NCBI GenBank assembly: GCA_029249345.1
Contig: JAQWHM010000016.1
Span: 248,001-312,000, forward strand
Length of the DNA: 64,000 nt
From: UBA10348 sp002469915
GTDB taxonomy: Bacteria; Bacteroidota; Rhodothermia; Rhodothermales; UBA10348
Direction: 5' to 3'
Shown: positions 27,916 through 36,368 of the stretch, one piece after another
Layout of the letters: each line of letters starts with the position of its first letter
How positions within the stretch are numbered: the stretch's first letter is position 1
Notes under the pieces: generated by a model
Databases searched by the model: none
What the model saw: only the letters and a program-made list of their open reading frames with translations
What the model was told of the DNA's origin: nothing
Position numbers and translations under genes: made by a program

Positions 27916-29286
27916 TCAGATCTTGAAATAGATTTTGTTTTTATCCAGTAACCAGGCGATTGTCGCCCATAGGGTTACGAAGGAGATACCGAAAATGAAT
28001 GAGGCCATCTCAGGCGTACCTGGCATGGCTTCATAGATCATCGTTTTGAGCGTGGTACCGTCCGCCATTCTGATGCGGATCATGGCTGTAGCCATCATTC
28101 CAGAGGCTACAAAGGAGAAAATTGCATTTCGTCCGTACGCGAGCAGGGGGTAGGTCCACTTTTTCCAGCCTCTCATATCGATCGCATGATAGAGAACGCC
28201 CAGGGTAGCTAGTGCCATTCCAGCTGTAAAAATGGTGTAGGAGCTTGTCCAGATTCTCTTATTGATGGGCATCCAGATACTGAACAAGAGGCCTAGGATC
28301 ATGAGCCAGCCAGCCGCTACAAAAAGGCCATTTAGTTTCTCTGAGGGATTTCGGTCTTCTCGCGTTAACCACTGTCCGGTTAACATGCCAAGAAGCACTG
28401 AGCAGGTTGCAGAAATGGTACTGATGATTCCTTCTGGATCGAACGACCAAATCAGCTGGCCGCTTGCATCCTGTAGCTGTCGAACAGACCACGTATGGGA
28501 ACCCAAGATGTGATAGTCGAGGAAAAAGGCCCAATTGGAGAATAATTCGCCGACGGGTGTATCTCCGGTAGGAAATCCGCGACTCAAGTCTGGCATTCCA
28601 AACCCTGGGATGGGTACGAACATCATCCAAAGGGCATAACCGCCCAGAAGTCCTATGGTCCACTTGATGAGCGCATTGCGATCTGGTGTCAGGAAGTAAA
28701 TGCTGGATGCAAGCAGGTAGCACCATGCGATTCGAACGAGCACGCCTGGTATTCTGATATGAGTGATACCCGACCACACCGTGTCCTCAAAGCCTAGAAG
28801 TACGCTTCCAACTGCAAAAAGACTAGCCCCTCCAATAAAGATCCATTTCCAGATTCGAGTCCTTTCTGTGCCCGCGAGAAGGACTACGGCGCCCAGTATC
28901 AGCCCGGTGAAGCCCACCCGCAGTACAATGGCTGCCACATCGTTCAGTCCGCCTCCGGTCCAGAACATGCGCCACCACACGGAGCCCCACCATCCCAAAA
29001 GCATTAGGGCTGCGGATCTACGCACCACGTGTGTAAACAGCGCACGTTTGGAGTCACCTCTTGCCAAGCGCCTCGGAAAGGAGAACATCATGGAGACGCC
29101 CACCATAAAAAGGAAAAAGGGAAAGACTAGATCAGTGAATGTCCATCCGTTCCACGCCGCATGCTCCAACGGCCAATAAATGTGGCTCCAGGAGCCGGGA
29201 TTGTTGACAAGCAACATGCCGGCGATGGTTAGTCCGCGCAAGGCGTCAAGTGATTCTAGTCGGGTAGATGTATGAAGGGTAGTCAA
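27916..29286 (-). CDS. HGSNAT-like membrane acyltransferase (COG4299 / DUF5009)
   Basis: A 456-residue polytopic protein with about eleven to twelve hydrophobic segments. The N-terminal RLESLDALRGLTIAGMLLVNNPGSW and FTDLVFPFFLFMVGVSM are hallmarks of the heparan-alpha-glucosaminide N-acetyltransferase family. In this family an acetyl group is carried across the membrane from acetyl-CoA to an amino sugar. Bacterial relatives (for example NagX-type proteins) lie near amino-sugar or polysaccharide utilisation genes. The sulfatase gene about 560 bases away would fit a sulfated-glycan theme, but the genes are divergent and the link is only suggestive. Confidence 0.8.
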   Translation of the reverse strand: MTTLHTSTRLESLDALRGLTIAGMLLVNNPGSWSHIYWPLEHAAWNGWTFTDLVFPFFLFMVGVSMMFSFPRRLARGDSKRALFTHVVRRSAALMLLGWWGSVWWRMFWTGGGLNDVAAIVLRVGFTGLILGAVVLLAGTERTRIWKWIFIGGASLFAVGSVLLGFEDTVWSGITHIRIPGVLVRIAWCYLLASSIYFLTPDRNALIKWTIGLLGGYALWMMFVPIPGFGMPDLSRGFPTGDTPVGELFSNWAFFLDYHILGSHTWSVRQLQDASGQLIWSFDPEGIISTISATCSVLLGMLTGQWLTREDRNPSEKLNGLFVAAGWLMILGLLFSIWMPINKRIWTSSYTIFTAGMALATLGVLYHAIDMRGWKKWTYPLLAYGRNAIFSFVASGMMATAMIRIRMADGTTLKTMIYEAMPGTPEMASFIFGISFVTLWATIAWLLDKNKIYFKI

Positions 29287-29449
29287 GGGCGTGGGGTAAG
29301 ATTGTACCCAGAATCTGAATTCGTACAGTGATAATCAACTGCTAGTAACCACAATCCTTTACTTGAATACTCAAAACTTCATCATTCAAGCGGTATGATA
29401 CCCGCCAAGTCTTCTTATTTTCCAATCGAATCCACTTAATAAGGACATC

Positions 29450-29626
29450 ATGGCTTTTCAGAATAAAAGTATTATCGGCTGGGCTTTTGTAATGGTTGCA
29501 ACCCCCGCGCTTCCACTGACTGCTTCTTTGGTTGCAGAACCGAGTACTGTTCTCGTAGTCGGGATTTTGGTTGCTATCGCGATTGTAGCTGGGTTTATCG
29601 GAAATATGTTCAAAGACGAAGACTGA
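29450..29626 (+). CDS. 58-residue membrane protein of unknown function
   Basis: A short gene with an ATG at 29450, preceded by AAGGA 5 bases upstream, and a TGA at 29624-29626. The peptide has two hydrophobic helices (about residues 9-28 and 33-51) and a charged tail MFKDED, which predicts a helical hairpin with the short C-terminus in the cytoplasm or periplasm. A strong stem-loop follows 27 bases after the stop. Having its own ribosome binding site and terminator argues that it is a real gene. I do not recognise a family. Confidence 0.6.
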   Translation: MAFQNKSIIGWAFVMVATPALPLTASLVAEPSTVLVVGILVAIAIVAGFIGNMFKDED

Positions 29627-29653
29627 TTTAATCAGTATCTCATTGTTTTGGAA

Positions 29654-29692
29654 GCCTTAATACATCGCCTTAATGGGGTTATGTATTGAGGC
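29654..29692 (+). terminator. stem-loop terminator after the 58-aa membrane protein gene
   Basis: GCCTTAATACAT (29654-29665) pairs with ATGTATTGAGGC (29681-29692) over 12 positions with one G-U pair and a 15-base loop. The following bases, TTTCGTTCGTTTATG, are T-rich but not a pure U-run, so this is a likely though imperfect intrinsic terminator. Confidence 0.6.
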
Positions 29693-29845
29693 TTTCGTTC
29701 GTTTATGCTTTTGGCTCTGGATCTGGCTTTGTTTGTTTTTGTGCTTCGCCCACGCCTACTGTCGTACACCTGGCATCAGCATTTGGAGGGCGATCCGCCT
29801 ATCTTCGGCAATAGGTTTGCCTGAAGTCCAAAGCAAAGAGGCCTC

Positions 29846-31315
29846 ATTATCAAAGCATCTTGTCCTTCTTTTAACCTGCTTCTCGCGCTGTTTCTAGCAG
29901 TTTTTATGGCAGGATGTTCGTCCGAATCGATTCCGGAACGGCCCAATATTCTATTTCTCTTTTCGGACGATCAGCGCGCCGATGCAATCGGCGCGTACGG
30001 AAACGATTTCGTTAAAACACCCGAATTAGACAAGTTGTCTGAAAGTGGATTTAACTTTCGAGAGGCTCATATCATGGGCTCTATTCATGGAGCCGTCTGC
30101 ATGCCCAGCCGCGCAATGCTAATGAGCGGACGCAGTCTCTATCACGTGTATGACCAACTAGATTCGGTAGCCACGTTTCCTGAGCGAATGGCTGACGATG
30201 GGTACATCACGTTTGGAACCGGCAAGTGGCATCAAAGTCGTGAGTCCTTTGCTCGCAGCTTTACACAGGGTCGAAACATCCTTTTCAGCGGGATGGCTAA
30301 TCATTTTGCTTTGGACATCCAACAGATGAACTCAGAGGGTGAGTTCTCTGAGAAAGAAAATCGAGGGTTTTCTACGGATTTATTCGCCGATGCCGCCATC
30401 GACTTCATTGAAGATTATGCCCAAGCAGATACCTCGGCTCCTTTTCTAGCTTATGTCTCGTTTTCTGTGCCTCACGACCCTCGCACGCCCAAACCCGAAT
30501 TCATGCGTGAGGAGGAGAACTATGCTCCATTACCGGACAATTTCCTCCCAGTCCATCCCTTCCACAATGGATGGATGACCGGGCGTGACGAAAAGCTAGC
30601 AGGATGGCCGCGCGAGCCTGAAGTAATTCGGAGTCAGCTAACCGAGTACTATGGGCTAATCGATCATATGGACACGCGCATTGGAGACATCCTAGGTGCG
30701 CTGGACGTGAATGGGTTGCGCGATGACACTATCATTATTTTCTCTTCTGACAATGGGCTGGCCATGGGAAGTCATGGATTGCTCGGCAAGCAGAGCCTCT
30801 ATGAACACAGTAATCGCGTACCCTTGATCATCTCAGGTCCAGGCATACCAAGGGGAGAGACAGATGCTTTTGTTATGCTATACGATCTGCTGCCCACCTT
30901 AGCAGAGTTCACGGGTTTTGAGGTCCCCGATGGCGTAGATGGTGAAAGTTTGATTGGACTGCTACAGGGCCAGCAAGAATCCATTCGCAATGAGATCTAC
31001 ACCACCTACGAAGATCTCCACCGAAGTGTGAGAGACGAACGCTGGAAACTGATCCGCTACCCAAGGTTAGATCGTGAGCAATTGTTTGACCTCCAGAGTG
31101 ACCCACTTGAAATGAACGATCTTTCAGGAGACCCCACGTTTTCAAGTCATGCCGACCGTCTCCGTGCTCGCATGGAGGTTTACCATGTTGAATTCGATGA
31201 CCCGCACCCGCTTTACGTAGACTCGCTGGATTCAGAGGTGTTTGATTACAGCAACATAGTGCGAAGTCCCGATCGGTGGCAGCCACAGTGGGTAATCGAC
31301 ACGTATTTCGACTGA
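29846..31315 (+). CDS. Cys-type sulfatase lipoprotein, non-ATG start likely
   Basis: A sulfatase with the formylglycine motif CMPSR (nt about 30100-30114), the N-terminal metal site FSDDQRADAIGAYG, and FSSDNGLAMGSHG near the middle. The first ATG (29906) would give MAGCSSES, a lipobox without its hydrophobic region. Upstream in the same frame lies a perfect signal core (NLLLALFLAVFMAGC), and a purine-rich AAAGAGG precedes an ATT at 29846, my preferred start; CTG at 29876 is the alternative. The enzyme hydrolyses sulfate esters after conversion of Cys to formylglycine and would be anchored in the envelope. Size (about 489 residues) and motifs fit glycan sulfatases acting on marine polysaccharides. 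It ends 5 bases from the convergent lycopene cyclase gene's stop. Confidence 0.8.
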   Translation: MIKASCPSFNLLLALFLAVFMAGCSSESIPERPNILFLFSDDQRADAIGAYGNDFVKTPELDKLSESGFNFREAHIMGSIHGAVCMPSRAMLMSGRSLYHVYDQLDSVATFPERMADDGYITFGTGKWHQSRESFARSFTQGRNILFSGMANHFALDIQQMNSEGEFSEKENRGFSTDLFADAAIDFIEDYAQADTSAPFLAYVSFSVPHDPRTPKPEFMREEENYAPLPDNFLPVHPFHNGWMTGRDEKLAGWPREPEVIRSQLTEYYGLIDHMDTRIGDILGALDVNGLRDDTIIIFSSDNGLAMGSHGLLGKQSLYEHSNRVPLIISGPGIPRGETDAFVMLYDLLPTLAEFTGFEVPDGVDGESLIGLLQGQQESIRNEIYTTYEDLHRSVRDERWKLIRYPRLDREQLFDLQSDPLEMNDLSGDPTFSSHADRLRARMEVYHVEFDDPHPLYVDSLDSEVFDYSNIVRSPDRWQPQWVIDTYFD

Positions 31316-31320
31316 CACCG

Positions 31321-32052
31321 CTAGCTCTGGCTCAGCGCCCTGGTTTTGGATCTGAAGCCTTCAAAGAGGGTGATATTCAGTCCAATGAGGAGGAAGGCAT
31401 AGTAAAAATCGTCCAGAGGGATCGAGAAAAGTCGTATTCCTAGATTTTCTGTGTTGTTGTACCACACAATGGAATCCGCTATGGATGCGGGGTCTGAATT
31501 CAATAGTGGATACGTCCAGAATTGAATTCCCGTCAATATGCCATTGGTAAGCACAAAGGGAATGATCAGAATGAGGAGGCTTTTGAAAAAGGCGGGTAAC
31601 CAAGTTGGGCCTTGGACCATGAGCCAAAGAATGAATAGGATCGCTCCAATGCCCGTTACTAGCGTGTACATTCCATCCCCGTTCAATAAGACGGTAGCAC
31701 TAACCAGGATGAGTAGTATCCAAAGGATGGCCTTGTGGAAAGGACCGCTCTGAGCCCCATTGCGCGACAATACGAAATACGTAAATACGCACGAGTAGGG
31801 AATGCAGATGAAAAACAGCCACTCTTCGATGGGAAGCCCCCAGAGCGCCGGTCCTAGCAAATAGTCCGGGTTAAACCCCCAAAACCCACTATCTGTGAAC
31901 CAAACATCCCACGCAATAAACGGGATGAGCACAAGAATACAAGCCGGCCAAAACGCGCCCCATGACTTGGCAAATGACCATTTGGGATGCCAAGAGAATA
32001 AAAGAGGTACGGAGATGACTCCCAGATTGATAAGCAGGTATGCTGCGCTCAT
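31321..32052 (-). CDS. lycopene cyclase (fused CrtYc/CrtYd-type, TIGR03462 repeats)
   Basis: A 243-residue membrane protein with about seven hydrophobic segments and two copies of the lycopene cyclase domain. The first copy has FNPDYLLGPALWGLPIEEWLFF near residues 60-80 (NPDYL and PIEE motifs). The second copy has ENLGIRLFSIPLDDFYYAF near 205-224. Such fusions resemble the CarR/CrtYB cyclase part of fungi and archaeal/Bacteroidota CrtY proteins, and convert lycopene to beta-carotene without FAD. Its ATG overlaps the crtZ stop by four bases, so it is translated with crtZ. As the last gene of the carotenoid operon it closes the beta rings used by CrtZ. Confidence 0.88.
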   Translation of the reverse strand: MSAAYLLINLGVISVPLLFSWHPKWSFAKSWGAFWPACILVLIPFIAWDVWFTDSGFWGFNPDYLLGPALWGLPIEEWLFFICIPYSCVFTYFVLSRNGAQSGPFHKAILWILLILVSATVLLNGDGMYTLVTGIGAILFILWLMVQGPTWLPAFFKSLLILIIPFVLTNGILTGIQFWTYPLLNSDPASIADSIVWYNNTENLGIRLFSIPLDDFYYAFLLIGLNITLFEGFRSKTRALSQS

Positions 32053-32525
32053 TGGGTCTTCTGAGCAGGCTTCTTTTTATCCTGCGTCATCCAAACATGA
32101 AAAGGAGGCCACAACATGCCAAAGCACTCACCGTCTTCTGGCCCTAGGTGCTTGTGATGCAGGAGATGTGCCTTACGGATTGTTTTAAGGTATCTGTTGT
32201 CTGTGCGTCGCAATAGCTTGAACCGCTGGTGGATAAAGACATCATGCACCACTAAGTAACAGATTCCGTAAAGCAGAATGCCGAGTCCAATCCAGATACG
32301 GAAATCGCCATTCAACGTCCCCGTAATAAAGAAATAGGCAGAAGGGATGGCAAAAATCAGGAAAAAGGCATCGTTTTTTTCGAAAAAGTGATCGTCCCTG
32401 ACGTGGTGGTCCTCGTGAAACCACCACATGAAACCATGCATTACGTATTTGTGGGCGGCCCAGGCAACGCCTTCCATAACTATAAACGTACCCACAACGA
32501 TCAGGAAATTGACAAAGATGTCCAT
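32049..32525 (-). CDS. crtZ: beta-carotene 3-hydroxylase CrtZ
   Basis: A 158-residue diiron hydroxylase of the fatty-acid hydroxylase superfamily. Histidine boxes are H25-x4-H30 (HKYVMH), H37EDHH41, HDVFIHQR at 94-101 and HLLHHKH at 120-126, with four hydrophobic segments. It hydroxylates the beta rings of beta-carotene to give zeaxanthin at the membrane. It starts one base after the idi stop and overlaps the cyclase gene, so operon membership is certain. No ketolase (CrtO/CrtW) gene is present nearby. Confidence 0.92.
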   Translation of the reverse strand: MDIFVNFLIVVGTFIVMEGVAWAAHKYVMHGFMWWFHEDHHVRDDHFFEKNDAFFLIFAIPSAYFFITGTLNGDFRIWIGLGILLYGICYLVVHDVFIHQRFKLLRRTDNRYLKTIRKAHLLHHKHLGPEDGECFGMLWPPFHVWMTQDKKKPAQKTQ

Positions 32526-32526
32526 G

Positions 32527-33069
32527 CTATGCTAAAGGGTCTTTCTGTGAAATGTGTGTCGCAACTTGTTCAAAGCAGAGTTTGAACCAAACGGTGAACT
32601 GGCCCGGATTGTTTTTGATTTCTGTTCGAATATCGTTAATCGAAGCATAGCGCCAAGAGGCTACCTCCGAGGCAACCGGATTGGGGATGCAATCCGATTG
32701 ACCAATTAATACATGATCCAATTCATGTTCTGTAAGATCATTCTCCAAAGGTGCCCGGTAAATAAAATCGAATGCTTTTTCAACGTCACATTCAAATCCC
32801 ATTTCCTCTTGCATTCTTCTCTTGGCCGCCGATGGCAAGGATTCTCCTACTCTCGGATGACTACAGCATGCATTCGACCATAATCCCATGCTATGGTACT
32901 TGGAAAATGCACGCTGCTGAAGGAGCATTTGGCCTTCTGAATTAAATACAAACGCAGAAAATGCGCGATGCAGCAGACCCAACTGGTGAGCCTCCAGCTT
33001 TTCCATCACTCCAACATCGTTGTCAGATTCGTCCACAAGGACTACGTTATCTATTGATTCTACAATCAT
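32527..33069 (-). CDS. idi: isopentenyl-diphosphate delta-isomerase, type I
   Basis: A 180-residue Nudix-fold isomerase. The active-site Cys lies in SNACCSHPR (about residues 66-74). The Nudix-like GESLPSAAKRRMQEEMGFE follows, and the catalytic Glu is in TEHELDHVLIG. It interconverts IPP and DMAPP in the cytosol. Placing idi within the carotenoid operon suggests that prenyl supply is switched on together with pigment synthesis. The MEP-pathway enzyme IspH is encoded about 11 kb away, so the host probably uses the MEP pathway, which makes both isomers and leaves idi to balance them. Confidence 0.93.
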   Translation of the reverse strand: MIVESIDNVVLVDESDNDVGVMEKLEAHQLGLLHRAFSAFVFNSEGQMLLQQRAFSKYHSMGLWSNACCSHPRVGESLPSAAKRRMQEEMGFECDVEKAFDFIYRAPLENDLTEHELDHVLIGQSDCIPNPVASEVASWRYASINDIRTEIKNNPGQFTVWFKLCFEQVATHISQKDPLA

Positions 33070-33081
33070 AAAACAAGGTTC

Positions 33082-33936
33082 TCAAACTAGGTTGAATTGG
33101 TGCCGTGCATAACTAGAGGCCCATAGCAGCGCTTTGCGCGAGTCGGCTACACGGATTCGCTGTTTAAGGAGTTGAGAGCTCGGGGCTTTTTTTATTTCTA
33201 TCAGCAGCTTTTTGTAATAGCGGTAGGCTAGGTACACGCCAAAACGAGCATCTTTCGGTAATTGGACAATACCCTTGTACGCTTCGGCTAGGTCGCTCTC
33301 AATGTCTAGTTCAATTTGCTGCTTGGCTTCTGCGTTCATCTCGGAAATAGTAGTGCCTGGGAAATACGTGCGTCCAAGTTGTTCGAAATCCTCTCTGATG
33401 TCGCGCAAGAAGTTTACTTTTTGAAAGGCTGCCCCTAAGCGAATGGCTGCGGGCTTCAGACGCTCAAATTGAGATTGGTCGCCTCGCACAAATACTTTTA
33501 GGCACATGAGTCCCACAACTTCCGCTGATCCCTTGATATACTCTGCGTATCCGGATTCATCGTATTCCGTCTGACTAAGATCGCGTTCCATGCTGTGCAT
33601 GAACGCGTCCACATAGCTCTTTTCAATTCCGAAATCGTGATACGACTTTTGGAAAGCGTGTAGTATTGGGTTGGTACTGAATTGTGTTGCTAGCGCCTGT
33701 TCTGTTTGTTGTTTTAGGTCATCAAACATGAGACGTTGGTCGTATCCGTGGAAGGAGTCCACCACTTCATCCACAAGGCGCACAAATCCATAAATCGCAT
33801 AGACGGCATCGCGAATATCACTTCCTAAGCCCTTTATAGCCTTCGAAAATGAGGTAGAATACAAGTGTGTGACACTCTTACTCATCTCCAAGCAGGCATC
33901 TCCGTAGAGATCTAGACGTTCATTTCGTTTTTTCAC
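33082..33936 (-). CDS. crtB: phytoene synthase CrtB
   Basis: A 284-residue all-alpha prenyl synthase of the squalene/phytoene synthase family. The first Asp-rich motif is VDEVVD (residues 55-60) and the second is RDIREDFEQLGR (about 203-214). The second motif with the following YFP is diagnostic of phytoene synthase. It condenses two geranylgeranyl diphosphates to phytoene at the membrane. Its ATG overlaps the crtI stop by four bases. Note the first motif has V-D-E in place of the common D-D, a mild variation. Confidence 0.92.
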   Translation of the reverse strand: MKKRNERLDLYGDACLEMSKSVTHLYSTSFSKAIKGLGSDIRDAVYAIYGFVRLVDEVVDSFHGYDQRLMFDDLKQQTEQALATQFSTNPILHAFQKSYHDFGIEKSYVDAFMHSMERDLSQTEYDESGYAEYIKGSAEVVGLMCLKVFVRGDQSQFERLKPAAIRLGAAFQKVNFLRDIREDFEQLGRTYFPGTTISEMNAEAKQQIELDIESDLAEAYKGIVQLPKDARFGVYLAYRYYKKLLIEIKKAPSSQLLKQRIRVADSRKALLWASSYARHQFNLV

Positions 33937-35450
33937 GATGATGCCGCCTCCTTACGTTTAGGAAGTGAGGTTAACCATTCATTTGCTTCTCGCGCGGCGA
34001 CAGATCCACTAATTAAGGAAGGGGGAACGCCAGGCCCCGGAGTGGTCAGCTGCCCGGCAAAGAACAGTCCGGGTAACTTAGACCTCATTTTAGGTTTCAG
34101 AAAGGCGGTTTGGTTTAGTGTATTGGCAAGACCGTATGCATTGCCTTTAAATGCGTTGTAGTCTACCTCAAAATTGGCGTGTGTGTACTCTCTACGGTAC
34201 ACGATATGATCGCGAATAGGGATGCCTGACGTTTCGGAAAGACGGTCTAAGATATTTTCCCAAATGTCGTCTTGGGCTTCTCGATTATCTGCTAGCCCAG
34301 CAGCGAGAGGTACTAGGATGAATAAGTTTTCATGTCCCTCTGGGGCAACGTTATCATCTGTTTTTGACGGGGCTGCTGCGTAGAACAACGGCTCTTCCGG
34401 CCATCCCGGCTCGGAATAGATCTTATCGGCATGCGCATTAAAAGGAACGTCAAAGTATAGGTTATGGTGTTCCAATTCGGGGACACGGGTATCCAGACCT
34501 AAATAGTAGATCAAGGCGCCTGGTGACATTTGTCGGCTATCCCAATATTCGGCTGAATAGCGTCTCCACTTTGGATGCAATAGCTGTTGTTCGACAAAAT
34601 TGTAATCTGCGGCTGCAATGACTGAGTCACATTCCATCGTACCAGCAGATGTTCGGACGTTGGTAACTTTTCGGCCATCGTCCATTATCTCTAGCACCTC
34701 AGTGTCGAATTGGAACTTGACCCCAGAGGTGGTGGCGATTTTTTCAAGCGCACGAACTAGCTCGTACATGCCTCCGACCGGGTACCACGTTCCAAGAGCA
34801 ATATCAGCATGATTCATCAGGCTGTATAGAGCCGGGGACTGAGCTGCTCGAGATCCCAGAAACAGAACGGGGAATTCCAGTAGCTGCTGGATCCTTTCAG
34901 ATGAAAAGAAGGCCTTTACATGTCGGCTAAGAGATCCAAACATGGAAAGGCCGAAGGAGCGTACCACGTTCATCGGATTGGCGAATTCTGAGACACTATG
35001 TCCCGTCTTCCACACATATTCGTCCATACCAAGCTCGTATTTTTCCCGAGCTTCCTTCATAAATGCATCGAATGACCGTGAACTCCCCGGTTCCATTTCC
35101 TCAAACAGGTCGCGAACGGCTTCTAGCCCCGCAGGTACGTTTACGGGGCCGTCCGCATACCATACCCGATAGGAGGGATCTAGACGAATCAAATCAAAAT
35201 GTTCTGAGACAGAAGTGCCAGCTGATTGAAAAAAGGTCTCAATGACGTCGGGCATCCAATACCAGCTAGGGCCCATATCGAAACGGTATCCGTCTGCTTC
35301 AAAGACTCTTGCGCGCCCACCCGCTATGGCGTGTTTTTCAACTACAGTGACATCATGTCCCTGTTGGGCTAGCGTGATCGCCGATGCAAGGCCGGAAAAC
35401 CCAGCCCCGACAACGACAACTCTGTGATGTGATGCATCAGCATGTATCAT
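33933..35450 (-). CDS. crtI: phytoene desaturase CrtI
   Basis: A 505-residue FAD-dependent desaturase beginning at the ATG at 35450, which overlaps the stop of the carH-like gene (ATGA). An upstream in-frame extension exists but lies inside that gene. The dinucleotide-binding loop VVVVGAGFSGLASA is near residue 11. The C-terminal GLFFAGQLTTPGPGVPPSLISG is the bacterial carotenoid desaturase signature. It converts phytoene to lycopene in four steps, using FAD and oxygen or quinone. Its order with CrtB, CrtZ and the cyclase predicts beta-carotene and zeaxanthin as products. Confidence 0.92.
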   Translation of the reverse strand: MIHADASHHRVVVVGAGFSGLASAITLAQQGHDVTVVEKHAIAGGRARVFEADGYRFDMGPSWYWMPDVIETFFQSAGTSVSEHFDLIRLDPSYRVWYADGPVNVPAGLEAVRDLFEEMEPGSSRSFDAFMKEAREKYELGMDEYVWKTGHSVSEFANPMNVVRSFGLSMFGSLSRHVKAFFSSERIQQLLEFPVLFLGSRAAQSPALYSLMNHADIALGTWYPVGGMYELVRALEKIATTSGVKFQFDTEVLEIMDDGRKVTNVRTSAGTMECDSVIAAADYNFVEQQLLHPKWRRYSAEYWDSRQMSPGALIYYLGLDTRVPELEHHNLYFDVPFNAHADKIYSEPGWPEEPLFYAAAPSKTDDNVAPEGHENLFILVPLAAGLADNREAQDDIWENILDRLSETSGIPIRDHIVYRREYTHANFEVDYNAFKGNAYGLANTLNQTAFLKPKMRSKLPGLFFAGQLTTPGPGVPPSLISGSVAAREANEWLTSLPKRKEAASS

Positions 35451-36292
35451 GGAGCGTCTACAAATGAATGAAATGATGTAAAATTGTGAAAACGGCGGGC
35501 GCTGTGAACCTCCATAGGCCACTGCCCCATACCCCCAAGAACGAGCGTTATTCCTAAGTCCCTGCACATTGCAGCCACTTCCTCAGCCTGAGCCTCAAGA
35601 ATCTCGGTATTTCTGGACGAACGAGAGGCTGAAAGTGCTACCATCGAAACTTCCTTCTTTGCGATAATCGTGCTCAGTTCAGAAACCGGCGTAAAAGAAC
35701 CCATCCAGATGCTTCTCCAGCCCGCCTCTCTCAAAACGACACGGAGCATGGATAGTCCCAGCGTGTGCAAATCGCCTTCAACACAGGCCAAGAGGCATAC
35801 TGGATCTTGCGACGTTTCAGGCACCATGTCATATAGATTGGACAACACGCTGGAAAGTTTTTCTGTCGCAATATGTTCTTCTCCAAGACTGATTTCCCCT
35901 TCCGCCCAAGCATCGCCCAGCGATTTTACGCCAGCGCCAAGTTCGTCCATAACCCGATACCAAGATCCGAGACGTCCGCGGGAGGACAATAATGCGCCTT
36001 GTAATTCAAACGTATTCATTGTCAGCAACGCTTTGAGCCAGGATTCACCTGGATTCTCGGAAGCGGGGGATGATACCTTGCTGCCATTTTTGAGGTAATC
36101 AACGAGGTCTGTCTTGACAAATCTACGATGGCCTCCGGGTGTTTTGACTGCCCGTATTTTACCCTCGTCGGCCCAGCGTTTTATGCTGGAAACGCCAACG
36201 CCGGCCAGCTTTGCAGCGGAAGTACTTGTCAGGAGCTCTTTCACACCCGCAAAATAAACGAAATGGTCGATTAAAACCGATAAATCGTTCAT
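35447..36292 (-). CDS. MerR-type regulator with B12-binding domain (CarH-like light sensor)
   Basis: A 281-residue regulator. Residues about 20-65 form a MerR winged helix (SAAKLAGVGVSSIKRWADEGKI, then GGHRR). Residues about 80-150 are a helical bundle holding the W-x9-EH light-sensing motif: W129, E139, H140. Residues about 163-275 are the cobalamin domain, with lower-axial His176 in D174-L-H-T-L-G179. In CarH of Thermus this domain binds 5'-deoxyadenosylcobalamin, tetramerises on DNA in the dark and falls apart in light, releasing carotenoid genes. The residue after W129 is Ala, whereas Thermus has His132 there, which takes the upper axial position after light. The gene starts the carotenoid operon and so would regulate itself. 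The ATG at 36292 and a GTG at 36244 are both possible starts. Confidence 0.85.
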   Translation of the reverse strand: MNDLSVLIDHFVYFAGVKELLTSTSAAKLAGVGVSSIKRWADEGKIRAVKTPGGHRRFVKTDLVDYLKNGSKVSSPASENPGESWLKALLTMNTFELQGALLSSRGRLGSWYRVMDELGAGVKSLGDAWAEGEISLGEEHIATEKLSSVLSNLYDMVPETSQDPVCLLACVEGDLHTLGLSMLRVVLREAGWRSIWMGSFTPVSELSTIIAKKEVSMVALSASRSSRNTEILEAQAEEVAAMCRDLGITLVLGGMGQWPMEVHSARRFHNFTSFHSFVDAP

Positions 36293-36336
36293 TCATGGGC
36301 GATTTTAATGATTTCTATGAGCGAAACCGCTGTTTT

Positions 36337-36363
36337 GGACGTTTTTAGCGCTAAAAAACGTCC
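36337..36363. promoter_or_regulatory. 27-bp near-perfect palindrome, candidate operator of the carotenoid operon
   Basis: GGACGTTTTT (36337-36346), a central AGCGCT, then AAAAAACGTCC to 36363: arms match except for one extra A. It lies 45-71 bases before the ATG of the carH-like gene, in the 76-base gap to the upstream gene. The strand downstream of the stem lacks a U-run, so a terminator is unlikely. Position fits a repressor site, but the sequence does not resemble the published Thermus CarH half-sites I remember. Confidence 0.45.
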
Positions 36364-36368
36364 ACGTC

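Noticed and set aside
29673..29897. A 74-codon ORF upstream of the sulfatase
   Set aside because: It overlaps the terminator stem and sulfatase signal-peptide region in another frame and has low-complexity hydrophobic content. The sulfatase frame explains the region better.
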